Assembly (NCBI GenBank): GCA_918797485.1
Contig: CAKKNE010000003.1
Coordinates: forward strand, 3,844,001-3,908,000
DNA: 64,000 bases
Source of the DNA: Pelagomonas calceolata
Lineage: Eukaryota; Sar; Pelagophyceae; Pelagomonadales; Pelagomonadaceae
Reading direction: 5' to 3'
Shown here: in pieces, positions 1 to 7,915 of the stretch
Position numbering within the stretch: position 1 is the first letter of the stretch
Layout: each line of letters begins with the position of its first letter
The notes under the pieces: model-generated
The model's database searches: none
What the model was told of the DNA's origin: nothing
What the model saw: only the letters and a program-made list of their open reading frames with translations
Translations under genes and position numbers: made by a program

Positions 1-195
1 CCAGGCCCTTAATGGCGTGCCGCCGAAGCCGTGAATGAGGACTACCACTACCGGCGCGTGGCCACAAACGCCGTGGGCCCGTGGTCTCCATAAATGGTAG
101 CGCCGCACGCCTAAGTGCAGAGCTTCGACGCAGTTGTGGTCGGTGTCCTGCGCGCGGGCCGCCGCGACGAGGGCTAGCAGGCTGAGATTGCGCAT
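1..195 (-). CDS. Secreted alpha/beta hydrolase, N-terminal part (runs off window)
   Basis: Reading the minus strand from an ATG at 195 gives 65 codons open to the window edge. The product starts MRNLSLLALVAAARA, a short hydrophobic signal peptide, and ends in VVVVLIHGFGGTPLRAW. The hydrophobic strand followed by HGFGG is the first strand and oxyanion-hole turn of the alpha/beta hydrolase fold (lipase, esterase or epoxide-hydrolase type). The catalytic triad lies outside the window, so substrate cannot be given. It is transcribed divergently from the NOL12-like gene, with a copy of the 24-bp promoter motif between them. The start is supported by the signal peptide and by a stopless frame. Family call is fairly secure, exact function unknown. 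Confidence 0.75.
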   Translation of the reverse strand, partial: MRNLSLLALVAAARAQDTDHNCVEALHLGVRRYHLWRPRAHGVCGHAPVVVVLIHGFGGTPLRAW

Positions 196-321
196 GTCTC
201 GCGCTCGGTCGCGTCGAAGGCGTGGGGAGGCCAGAGCAAGGGTTCCGCAGCTGCTCTTCCTAGGCTCTGCCGAGCTCTAAAGCCCCAAATGAGGCTGCCC
301 AAGGCCAAAAACCACAAGGTT

Positions 322-345
322 GCTAGTATGTTACCGGACGCTAGC
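322..345 (+). promoter_or_regulatory. 24-bp GCTAG...GCTAG promoter motif, copy 1
   Basis: GCTAGTATGTTAC, then CGGAC, then GCTAGC. It lies 127 bp from the hydrolase start (195) and 222 bp from the NOL12-like start (567) in a divergent spacer. The rest of the 196-566 spacer shows nothing else I can name. Confidence 0.7.
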
Positions 346-566
346 ATCGCTTTGCAGCACGAAACAAAAAGAGCAGGAAGCGCGGCCGTGATCGCCGCAA
401 ATACACGCGGGAGGGCCGACCGTACGCACGTTGCCGCTGTGCTCAAAAAGAGCGACGAGTTTGCGTCGACTAGCAAATCACTGCACGCTGCACTGCGCTG
501 CAGCGGGCGATACCGCGGCGGAACGCCGGCGACGCGACGTAGACACAACAGGACCACCAGTGAACC

Positions 567-1172
567 ATGGGCCGCTCGCAGCGCAGCAACCGCCCACCAA
601 AAATGGTCACGGAAGCCACATTCGACGTCGAGGCGCGAAAAGATTGGCTCCAAGGGTTCCGGAAGCGGAAGCGCGAGCGGCGCCTCACGGGCCTGGCCCA
701 CGGCGCGCTCAAGGCGCGGAAGCAGAAGCTCGCCGACCGCGCGGCGCGGCGGTCGATGCGGCCGCCGCCGGCGCCCGAGCCCGTCGTCCTGGACGAGGCG
801 CCGGCGACGCGCGAGACCGTCGTGCTCACTGACAGCAATGTCGTGGAGCAGTGGGGCGCCGCGGTCACGGTCACGACCACTGTGGGAGGTTTAGACGTGG
901 ACGCCGAAGACGCGGACGCGGCCGAGGCTTTGTTACGCGGAGCCCACGCTCCGCCTCCGAAAAAACGCGTCGACGCGGCCCAGGTCGAAGCGGGCACGCT
1001 CGAAGCCGCTCGACGAAAGGTCGCCCACCTCGGCGCGCAGTCCGCGAAACGCCAGCGCCGCGCCGCCCGGAAACGGGACGCGAACCCGCATTTCAAGGGC
1101 GGCGGCCGCGGCGCGGCGCGCGCGCTACTGGACGGTGCGGCGGCGAAGCGCGGCGCCAAGCGTAAGAAATAA
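567..1172 (+). CDS. NOL12: NOL12/Rrp17-like nucleolar protein
   Basis: A 201-residue basic protein. Residues about 15-40 carry the NOL12 family signature, FDVEARKDWLQGFRKRKRER, followed by a long basic, helix-prone stretch and a Lys/Arg-rich tail that would act as a nucleolar signal. In yeast the homologue Rrp17 is a 5'-3' exonuclease for large-subunit rRNA processing; that role is carried over from the family and is not visible in the sequence. Length matches the usual 200-230 residues. No intron is needed. The stop at 1172 is only 12 nt from the stop of the convergent WD40 gene, so the two 3' UTRs must overlap. Confidence 0.8.
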   Translation: MGRSQRSNRPPKMVTEATFDVEARKDWLQGFRKRKRERRLTGLAHGALKARKQKLADRAARRSMRPPPAPEPVVLDEAPATRETVVLTDSNVVEQWGAAVTVTTTVGGLDVDAEDADAAEALLRGAHAPPPKKRVDAAQVEAGTLEAARRKVAHLGAQSAKRQRRAARKRDANPHFKGGGRGAARALLDGAAAKRGAKRKK

Positions 1173-1184
1173 GTAGTAGTAGTC

Positions 1185-2450
1185 TTACATCACATTTTTT
1201 GGGTCGGTGGCTTTATCGAAGATCAGTGGTGGCGGCGGCGCCGCCGCGACGGCAGGCGGCGGCGCCACGCGGAAGGCGACGACGTCGCCGCACTCGTAGA
1301 CGGCGGCGACCACGTCGGGGCCAAGCCATCCCAAAAAGGCCGGTCTTTCCGAGGCCCCGGACGGGTGCGCCGCGTCGAGTTGCGGGAACAGGAAGAACTG
1401 CGGTTTCATATCTTCCGGCCGCTGCGGGTGGCCCTGGCCGCCCTTCTTCAGCCGGCCCCGCAGGTTCCAGAGCCGCACCACACCCGTTGAATCGGCGGTG
1501 GCCAGGATCGCGCCGCCCGGCGCCCACGCGACGCACCGCTCGCGCGACCCGTCCTGGAAGCCCAACACCCTAGGGATGTAGTCCGGCCCGTCGCCCCGGT
1601 CCCGTCGATAGGGGTGCGGTGGCCGGTCGCCCGAGAAGTCGAAGCATGCTGCGCGTGCGCCCGTCACCGCAAGAAATGCACCGTCCGCGCTCCAGGCCAG
1701 CGCTTCGCCGTCGCTCTGGCAAAACGACTGGAGCGACGCCGCGAGATCCTCGCCGCCCCAGACCTGGACCGCCCCGTCGAAGGTGCCCGCCGCCACAAAG
1801 TCCCCTCGGGCCAGGAGCGACCGCAGCGGCCTCTGGGAAGCGTAGCGCCAGTTGACCTCGCCGTCGCGCTGCACCAGCACGCAGACGCAGCCGTGCGCGA
1901 CCGCGTAGCCTCGGAACAGACCCGCGGACGCGTCGCAGAGCGCGCGCACCGGCGCCTCGAAGGTTACGGCATGGATCAAATCGCCGGTCAACGAGCAGCA
2001 GTGGACGAGCTTCCCCGCGCTGGCCACGAAGTCGTCGTCGAGCGTAGTGCAGCTTGTCGCCGCGACCTGGCGCGCGCGCTTGCCCGCGACCGCCTCCGGC
2101 GCCACCGCGTGCACGACGGCCAGCGTCCCATCCGTCCGCACGACGCGCGCGCGGCCGTCGTCGAAGGCCGCCACGACCCAGGCCCCATCATGCGAGAAGG
2201 CCATCGCGTTCGGGCCCTCGTCGGCAATTTGCGGCGACCGCGCGGTGATCTCGCCGGCAGTATCCACAAAAACGACGGCGCCGTCGTCCGTCGCCACGGC
2301 GAGGCAGGCGCTCGACTGCGCGACGCAGGCGACGCCGCCGACGTCCGCGCGCCAGCTCACGGCGAGGCCGCCCTTCTGCACCACCGGCCGCGGCGCGGCG
2401 GCCGGCGCCGGTCGCGCGGTCGACGACGGGCCGACGAGCGTGCGGCGCAT
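1185..2450 (-). CDS. WD40-repeat beta-propeller protein
   Basis: A 421-residue single-exon protein. After about 25 Ala/Pro-rich residues come repeated blades with WD40-type turns: ACLAVATDDGAVVFVDTAG, AMAFSHDGAWVVAAFDDGRARVV, DFVAAGTFDGAVQVWGG, ALAWSADGAFLAVTG and CVAWAPGGAILATADSTGVVRLWNL. Six or seven blades fit the length. It is probably a scaffold for a protein complex; partners cannot be read from the sequence. No organelle leader or membrane segment is present. It is divergent from the Sfi1-like gene and convergent with the NOL12-like gene. Confidence 0.75.
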   Translation of the reverse strand: MRRTLVGPSSTARPAPAAAPRPVVQKGGLAVSWRADVGGVACVAQSSACLAVATDDGAVVFVDTAGEITARSPQIADEGPNAMAFSHDGAWVVAAFDDGRARVVRTDGTLAVVHAVAPEAVAGKRARQVAATSCTTLDDDFVASAGKLVHCCSLTGDLIHAVTFEAPVRALCDASAGLFRGYAVAHGCVCVLVQRDGEVNWRYASQRPLRSLLARGDFVAAGTFDGAVQVWGGEDLAASLQSFCQSDGEALAWSADGAFLAVTGARAACFDFSGDRPPHPYRRDRGDGPDYIPRVLGFQDGSRERCVAWAPGGAILATADSTGVVRLWNLRGRLKKGGQGHPQRPEDMKPQFFLFPQLDAAHPSGASERPAFLGWLGPDVVAAVYECGDVVAFRVAPPPAVAAAPPPPLIFDKATDPKNVM

Positions 2451-2832
2451 CTGTGCGGCTCTTCAGTGATGCTCTGGCGTGTCTTGACCGTTCGCACGCT
2501 CGCACGCGGCAGAGATCTCGCGGGGCGTCGAGTAGGCGCGCTACAGGAGCTCGTTTGCTAGGGCGAGACCTGGCGCAACGACGCCAGCAGCCACAGCGCT
2601 GGATATATAGCTTGCGTACCGCCTACACGCCGTTTCGAATCAATGGCTGGCGCTCGTGACGAGCCGTGCGGAGAGCGGCTCGACGCGGTTAAAACGGGTT
2701 TTACACACTGTTCCAAAGCGCTCAGGCGACGACCTAACCGAGGTCCAGCCCACCCACGGTTACGTTGCGATCCAACATTTTGAGCCTACGGTCCGTAACC
2801 CGACCCCGCCAAAATGACAGCAAATCAATCAA
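2451..2832. other. Divergent promoter spacer without the 24-bp motif
   Basis: The 382-bp gap between the WD40 gene (minus) and the Sfi1-like gene (plus). It holds a TATA-like TATATAG near 2604 and no good copy of the GCTAG...GCTAG motif. No coding potential was recognised. Confidence 0.4.
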
Positions 2833-5607
2833 GTGAATAATCACGTCCCAAACGGCGCAGCCCGGGCGCCGCGGCGATGGAGGACGACTACTCTGACATT
2901 GATGTCATACTGTGCAGCCGCAGCGTCCGCCGCAGCCCCCGCAGCCCGCCCCATGATGCCCAACCAAAAAAGCATCGTCGCTCACGCCACGCCGCGCAGG
3001 TACGACCAGGGCCAAGAAAAGGGACGAGAAAGGCTGCGCCTAGGACGTGTCACGCCGTCCGCCGACGAGGTGAAGAGCTTGGCTCAGAGAGCACTGAACC
3101 GGAGAGGCGCCCGCGTCTTCCGGCCCCTCGTCGAAGAGCCCCTCTGGTCTCGAGGCATCAAGGCCGTCGGCGCGGGAAAGATAGAATGGGACCGGCTGCG
3201 CGAACGCTATTTAGATGACGAGTTCGACGAGTTCCGACCCGGAAGAGATAGGTTCCTCGTCGTCGAGTGCGACGAACCCTACACGCCGAAACGAAGGTCT
3301 TCTCAGGTGTCACCACCATCGTCCATCGAGGCGTCATCACCGATAAAACCGCTGCCCGAGTCGCCCGCGTTACATTTCGACGACCGACAGACGGCAATCC
3401 TCGAACGCGCGACGACGGCCTGGATCAATCGTACCGAAGCGACGTCGCCGACTGGTGGTAGATATGTGGCGGCTTTGCGGGCCGCGCGGCACGACGTCGA
3501 CCGACTGCGGGCCGCGCGGACGGTGGCGGGCGTCTTGGAGGACGGCGACGTGCGGCGGATCGTGCGGCGCTTCCGGAGCTGGCGGCGCTCTAGTGGATTG
3601 ATGGAGGCGCGGGCGGCCTTCTCTAAGAGATGTGGAGCCGCGGTCGTGCGGCGGCGTCGTGTAGAGGCGTTCTCTTTGTTGAAGGAGCATGCGGCTTCTG
3701 TGCGAGCGTCGCGCCGCGGTGCCGCGGCGGCGTTATGTGTCGCGGCTTTGAGAAGAGGCGTGCGGCGACAGATGAGGGCCGCGTTTCGTTTTCTGCGCGC
3801 CGCGAGCGCGTCGACGAACACGCAAGTGCGGGCGCTGCGCCACCTCGCCCGGAGCAGCGCCGCGAAACACTGCGCGATGGCCTGGCGGACCTGGATGCGA
3901 GCCGCGTTTCGTCTCACGGGCGCCGCTTCGACACAAGTGCGGGCGCTGCGCCGCCTCGCGCTCAGCAGCGCGGGCAAGCGCCGGGCGATGGCCTGGCGGA
4001 GTTGGTTGCTGGTCGTGCGGCGCGCGACGGTCCTCAAACGCGTCGCGGCCATGATTCGGCGGGAAGCGGCGAGAAATGGGCTGCGGGCTTGGCGCGCGGC
4101 GGCCCGGCGGAGGTCTACAATCGAGGACCGGGCCTTGTCATTACAAAGGCGCGTCGCGGCGACATCAATCAGACGGCGCAAGCGCCGAGCCCTGGCCACC
4201 ATCATAAGTTTCGGGCGACACAATTCCACGCTCCGCCACGTCGCGGCGACGCTGGGCGGCGTTTTGCAGAGGACGCGGCACAAACGGCTCGCGCGCGCGC
4301 TCGCTTCCTTAAAGACCGTGGGCGCGGCGCGCGCTTTACGGAAGCGGACGCTGCGCCGCGTCGCGGCCAGACTCGCCCACGGCCGCGCGCTCCTTGCTTA
4401 CCAGGCCTGGCGCCGCCGCGCGACGCTGGAGAGCCGTTGTACACAAGCTCTCCGAAGCGTCCTGCGGGCCGCGGCCACGATCAACGTGCGGGCCGCCTTC
4501 TTCCTCCTCAGCCGCAACGCGCGGCGCGTCGGCGAGCAGCGGCTCGGGCTGGTCTTCTGCGCCGCGGCCCTCGAGCGGACGCGCGAGCAGCGGCTGCGGC
4601 GGGCGCTGGCGAAGCTTTCCAAGAACGCCGCGGGCCTCAGGGCGGCGACGTCCGTCGCTCTGTGCGTCCTCGCGTCGACACGGGCCAAGCGCGACGCGGC
4701 GTCAATCCTCTGCCGCGGCGCGCTCCGGCGGACGGTCACGGCCCTGCTGCGGCGCGGGCTCACCGCTTTTGTAAAACAAGCGGCCGCGGCGCAGCAGCTC
4801 TGCGCGACCGCTTCGCGTAAACAGGCGGGCGCGGTCATCTGCACCGCAATGGTTCGAAGAACGGCGACCACGCAAATGAAGAGTGCCTTGGTAAGGCTGC
4901 GAAGCCACACCGACCGGTGCGACCGCCGCGTGCGCTCCTTGCGCCGCATCTTAGGCATCGCACGCGACGCGGCGCTCCGAACTGCGGTATGGAGCTGGCG
5001 CGCCAACGTTGGGGTGGTCGGCGTCCTCGCGAAGCAAATTCTCAATCACGAGATCGCCGCGCGCTACCTCGGCGTCGTCAGCCGCGCGTCGAAACGCAAT
5101 TCTACCAAGAGAGCCTGGCGCCGCTGGAGCTGCACGGCCGCGCGCCTGACCGGGCGGAATCGGCTCGTGTGCGCTCTCGCGCAAGACCGGAGAAGTAGGT
5201 CCGCATTTGCCGCCTGGCGGTCTTCGGTAAAGGACGACCGCGCGAAGCGCCTGGGCGTGTTCGTCGGCGTTCTGGTCGGGACGGCGGCGCGCCACATGAA
5301 AGGACGTGGATTGCGGCGCTGCTTCGGCGAACTCAAGATGCGCCAGCGGCGCGGCGGCGCGGCGCGGCGCGTCCTTTTGTTGTTCGCGACGGCGCTCGAG
5401 AGCCGCGTCGAAAAAGCGTTCGATCAGTGGGCGCGGGACGCGTCCTCGCAGAAGCGCCGCGCGGGGCTGCGGCGGCGCCTCGAGGGCCGGTTGCTGGGCC
5501 GGGCCTGGGTGCGCTGGCGCTCTCATGTGGAAGTGGACCGGGAGCTGCGCCTGCTCCAGCGGGGCGTGCGCGCGCTCGCGCGGCCACGCATGCTCGTGGC
5601 CGACTAA
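2833..5607 (+). CDS. Sfi1-like centrin-binding repeat protein
   Basis: A 924-residue very basic protein. From about residue 220 to the end it is made of roughly 30-40-residue helical units carrying an A-W/F-x-x-W motif (AMAWRTWMRAAF, AMAWRSWLLVVRR, GLRAWRAAARR, LLAYQAWRRRA, AWRRWSCTAAR, SAFAAWRSSV, AFDQWARDASS, AWVRWRSHV). This is the architecture of Sfi1 and related centrin-binding proteins of basal bodies and centrosomes, where each unit binds one centrin; that role is inferred. The start is uncertain: ATGs at 2833 and 2953 share the frame, while an ATG at 2877 opens another frame (MEDDYSDIDVILCSRS) that could be a first exon. Two adjacent units (about 3775-4010) are nearly identical and look recently duplicated. 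Confidence 0.65.
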   Translation: MNNHVPNGAARAPRRWRTTTLTLMSYCAAAASAAAPAARPMMPNQKSIVAHATPRRYDQGQEKGRERLRLGRVTPSADEVKSLAQRALNRRGARVFRPLVEEPLWSRGIKAVGAGKIEWDRLRERYLDDEFDEFRPGRDRFLVVECDEPYTPKRRSSQVSPPSSIEASSPIKPLPESPALHFDDRQTAILERATTAWINRTEATSPTGGRYVAALRAARHDVDRLRAARTVAGVLEDGDVRRIVRRFRSWRRSSGLMEARAAFSKRCGAAVVRRRRVEAFSLLKEHAASVRASRRGAAAALCVAALRRGVRRQMRAAFRFLRAASASTNTQVRALRHLARSSAAKHCAMAWRTWMRAAFRLTGAASTQVRALRRLALSSAGKRRAMAWRSWLLVVRRATVLKRVAAMIRREAARNGLRAWRAAARRRSTIEDRALSLQRRVAATSIRRRKRRALATIISFGRHNSTLRHVAATLGGVLQRTRHKRLARALASLKTVGAARALRKRTLRRVAARLAHGRALLAYQAWRRRATLESRCTQALRSVLRAAATINVRAAFFLLSRNARRVGEQRLGLVFCAAALERTREQRLRRALAKLSKNAAGLRAATSVALCVLASTRAKRDAASILCRGALRRTVTALLRRGLTAFVKQAAAAQQLCATASRKQAGAVICTAMVRRTATTQMKSALVRLRSHTDRCDRRVRSLRRILGIARDAALRTAVWSWRANVGVVGVLAKQILNHEIAARYLGVVSRASKRNSTKRAWRRWSCTAARLTGRNRLVCALAQDRRSRSAFAAWRSSVKDDRAKRLGVFVGVLVGTAARHMKGRGLRRCFGELKMRQRRGGAARRVLLLFATALESRVEKAFDQWARDASSQKRRAGLRRRLEGRLLGRAWVRWRSHVEVDRELRLLQRGVRALARPRMLVAD

Positions 5608-5640
5608 TACACTATACACTGGCAAACATACTTACAGGCG

Positions 5641-5676
5641 AGGGGTCAGACAAGGGGTCAGACAAGGGGTCAGACA
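5641..5676. repeat. Three perfect 12-bp tandem copies
   Basis: The unit AGGGGTCAGACA is repeated exactly three times. The stop codon of the neighbouring minus-strand methyltransferase lies inside the third copy, so the array forms the start of its 3' UTR. Confidence 0.9.
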
Positions 5677-6419
5677 GCGGTACCGGCCAGGGCCCACGCG
5701 CCGCCTGGCGAGAGCTGGCGCGCGCCTGCAGCCCGGAGCATGGCCCGCACCCATGGGTTGTTCTGGTGGCTCGAGAAGACCACCTCGCGCCGCGCTAATC
5801 TGGAGACGGCCGCGAACCACGGCCGCGACGCTTCAACGTTGCGGTTCTCCGACGCTACCATTTGAGGCACGCCCGCGAAGGGGATGTAGTACAACACATC
5901 GGAGACGAGCACGACGTCGTACGAATCTGGCCAGCCGTCCGGCAGGGCGAGCGTCGCGGCATCGACGACCTCTACAAAACACCGCGGGCACCGCCGCCGC
6001 GCCCGGCGGACCATCCGCGGGGAGATATCGGCGCCGAAGTGCGCGGCCTGTGATTGCCGCGCGGCGAGCTGCGCGAGGACGAGGCCACGTGAGCACCCAA
6101 GGTCCAGCAACGACGAATAACCGGGGTGCCTTTGATTGATTTGCGCGACGAGCATCGCTTGCGTCCCATTATGTTCGCGCCAGTGGCGCGTCGCGCCGCC
6201 CGCGTGGACGCGGTCCCACACGGCCGGCGTCGGCAGCACGTAGGCGAGCCACACCTCGCCCCGGACCCACGCCTTCGCTAGGACCGCGACGGCTAGCACG
6301 GCGGCGGCGCCGAGGGCGCACCAGAGCCTCCGTCGCGGCCGGCGTCGGGCCGGCGCCGTGTGCTCGACGAGCGCGTCATCATTGGTCGCGGGGTCCGCCG
6401 TGGCGAGGCGCGCCCGCAT
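5670..6419 (-). CDS. Membrane-anchored class I SAM methyltransferase
   Basis: A 249-residue protein. Residues about 30-50 form one transmembrane anchor (LWCALGAAAVLAVAVLAKAWV). The Rossmann methyltransferase core follows: motif I LLDLGCSRG near residue 105, an acidic strand GADISPRM near 129, and motif IV VVLVSDVLYYIPF near 170. It ends with a short basic region and no obvious second domain. The class is clear; the substrate is not. A type II single-pass topology with a lumenal or cytosolic catalytic domain is possible. The stop lies inside the 12-bp tandem repeat. The gap 6420-6704 to the next gene shows nothing recognisable. Confidence 0.75.
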   Translation of the reverse strand: MRARLATADPATNDDALVEHTAPARRRPRRRLWCALGAAAVLAVAVLAKAWVRGEVWLAYVLPTPAVWDRVHAGGATRHWREHNGTQAMLVAQINQRHPGYSSLLDLGCSRGLVLAQLAARQSQAAHFGADISPRMVRRARRRCPRCFVEVVDAATLALPDGWPDSYDVVLVSDVLYYIPFAGVPQMVASENRNVEASRPWFAAVSRLARREVVFSSHQNNPWVRAMLRAAGARQLSPGGAWALAGTAV

Positions 6420-6704
6420 GGTCGCGCGCGGCCTCGCAGAGTGTTGGGTAGTGGTGTTCCGCTCGGCTGGCCACTGGGATCGATGCGCTCGGGCAGCGAT
6501 GAGTGCTCGGGCAGCGTCGCCACCGTGCCCGCAGGCAGAGATGCGCTTGCACCAGGTCCTTAGGACCCTTAGGTCCTCTTGCCTGCCCGGGCCGGCGCGT
6601 GACTCGCGTGAGAATCAGGATCGGGTTTTACTCGAAACCCGCTACGCCCCGGTATCATTCATCCCATGGGGCCGGTTGCGCTTTTCTTTACAACTTGAAG
6701 ATTG

Positions 6705-7622
6705 TTAGGAGGTCAAACGCGACATGGTAGCAAAAGCATCGGCCACCCCTATAAGGGCTGATTGACCGCGGCTCGATCGATCGTCGAAGCGCACCCGCGG
6801 CGCGCGCGCGACGCGGACATGGCTCACGAAGGGCAGGTCCGACGCGCGGAAAGCCAAACGAAAAAGCGCCGCCGCGGCGTCGAGGACGCGCGCGCACATC
6901 AAACGGAGCCGCAGCTGCGTCCCCGTGATCAGGGAGCCGTCGACCACGACGAGCCGTCCGTCGCGCCTGCGAACCAGCGCGTTCCGTTTTGCAAGATCGA
7001 CGAGGAACCAATCCCTCCTTTCGAGCGCCGCCGACAGCGCGACGAGCTCGTCCTCGGGCCAGCTCCGGGCCGGCTCGTAGTCGGGCGCGACGTAGCGCCG
7101 CTGGTGGATGCGCCACCGTTCATGATCCATCCCAAAAGTCTCGGGCGCCTGGGTCACGTTCATGGTACGTAACGCGACGAACCGCTCGTAGGTCCGCCAC
7201 TGCTCGCGCGCGTGCGACCACCACCACACGTAGTGGAGCAGCGAGGCGCGGCCACGGACGCACGGCGCCGTCTCGGCCGCGCAGGGCCCGCGGAGCTGCT
7301 TGACGACGTGCGTGCGGTTGACGGCGTAGACGTCCGCGACGAAGCCCCGGGCGTGGGGCGCGCCGTACTTTTGTTCTAGGTCCGCGCCGCTGTTTGACGT
7401 CGGGATGCAGGGCACTTGGATTGCGACCGCGATCACTAGAATGATGCCGAGCGGCTTGAAAACCGCGCGGAGGACGGTCGCGCCGCGGTCCAAGCATGAT
7501 AGTAATTGGATGAAGCGCGCGTCGGCAGCGTCGAGGTCGCGCGAGGCCGTGCGGAGCGGCCCGTCGCGGCGCGTCGGCGGCCCGCGACACAGGTCCCTGT
7601 CCGGTGTTTTGGGCGGCGTCAT
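6705..7622 (-). CDS. Single-pass membrane protein with divergent kinase-like fold
   Basis: A 305-residue product from the ATG at 7622 (MTPPKTPDRDL); an upstream in-frame ATG at 8060 is rejected because it would lie inside the divergent tetraspanin gene. Residues about 50-72 form one membrane segment (VFKPLGIILVIAVAIQVPCI). The lumenal part contains FVADVYAVNRTHVVKQL, resembling a kinase beta3 Lys strand, and WFLVDLAKRNALVRRRDGRLVVVDGS, resembling a catalytic loop plus a DFG-equivalent acidic motif. The layout recalls secretory-pathway kinases of the FAM69/DIPK type, but the match is mine by eye and remote. Function unknown; an inactive pseudokinase is equally possible. Confidence 0.5.
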   Translation of the reverse strand: MTPPKTPDRDLCRGPPTRRDGPLRTASRDLDAADARFIQLLSCLDRGATVLRAVFKPLGIILVIAVAIQVPCIPTSNSGADLEQKYGAPHARGFVADVYAVNRTHVVKQLRGPCAAETAPCVRGRASLLHYVWWWSHAREQWRTYERFVALRTMNVTQAPETFGMDHERWRIHQRRYVAPDYEPARSWPEDELVALSAALERRDWFLVDLAKRNALVRRRDGRLVVVDGSLITGTQLRLRLMCARVLDAAAALFRLAFRASDLPFVSHVRVARAPRVRFDDRSSRGQSALIGVADAFATMSRLTS

Positions 7623-7797
7623 CCTAGGAGGTCGAGGGGCAGCCTGCACAATCATCTCTGCACAAGGCCATCTCGTCCAGCATTCGTGCGCAAAATCCGC
7701 GGCCGCGCCCGGGCAGCGCCGGCAACGGCTTGGGCAGCCCCGGCAACGTATCGGCTCGCTCCTGGGGCCAATTCTAGCGGCACCGCAGCGCTTCGCA

Positions 7798-7821
7798 GCT
7801 AGCGGCCCGTAAGGCTCTAGG
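7798..7821 (-). promoter_or_regulatory. 24-bp promoter motif, copy 2 (diverged)
   Basis: On the minus strand: CCTAGAGCCTTAC, GGGCC, GCTAGC. It lies between the divergent kinase-like gene (start 7622) and the tetraspanin fusion (start 7916). The spacer also holds GGGCAGCC-type octamers near 7700-7740. Confidence 0.55.
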
Positions 7822-7915
7822 AATGCCCAACGATCGGCAGGGCGCTGGACCGACAGCCGAACCCAAGAAGCTGCCCCAGAGCCACAACAGCCCCAGGCAC
7901 GCCGCCGACGGCGCC

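Noticed and set aside
322-345. The 24-bp motif as a MITE, tRNA fragment or terminator
   Set aside because: Copies have no extended similarity outside 24 bp, no target duplication, no tRNA-like arms, and lie near starts rather than stops.
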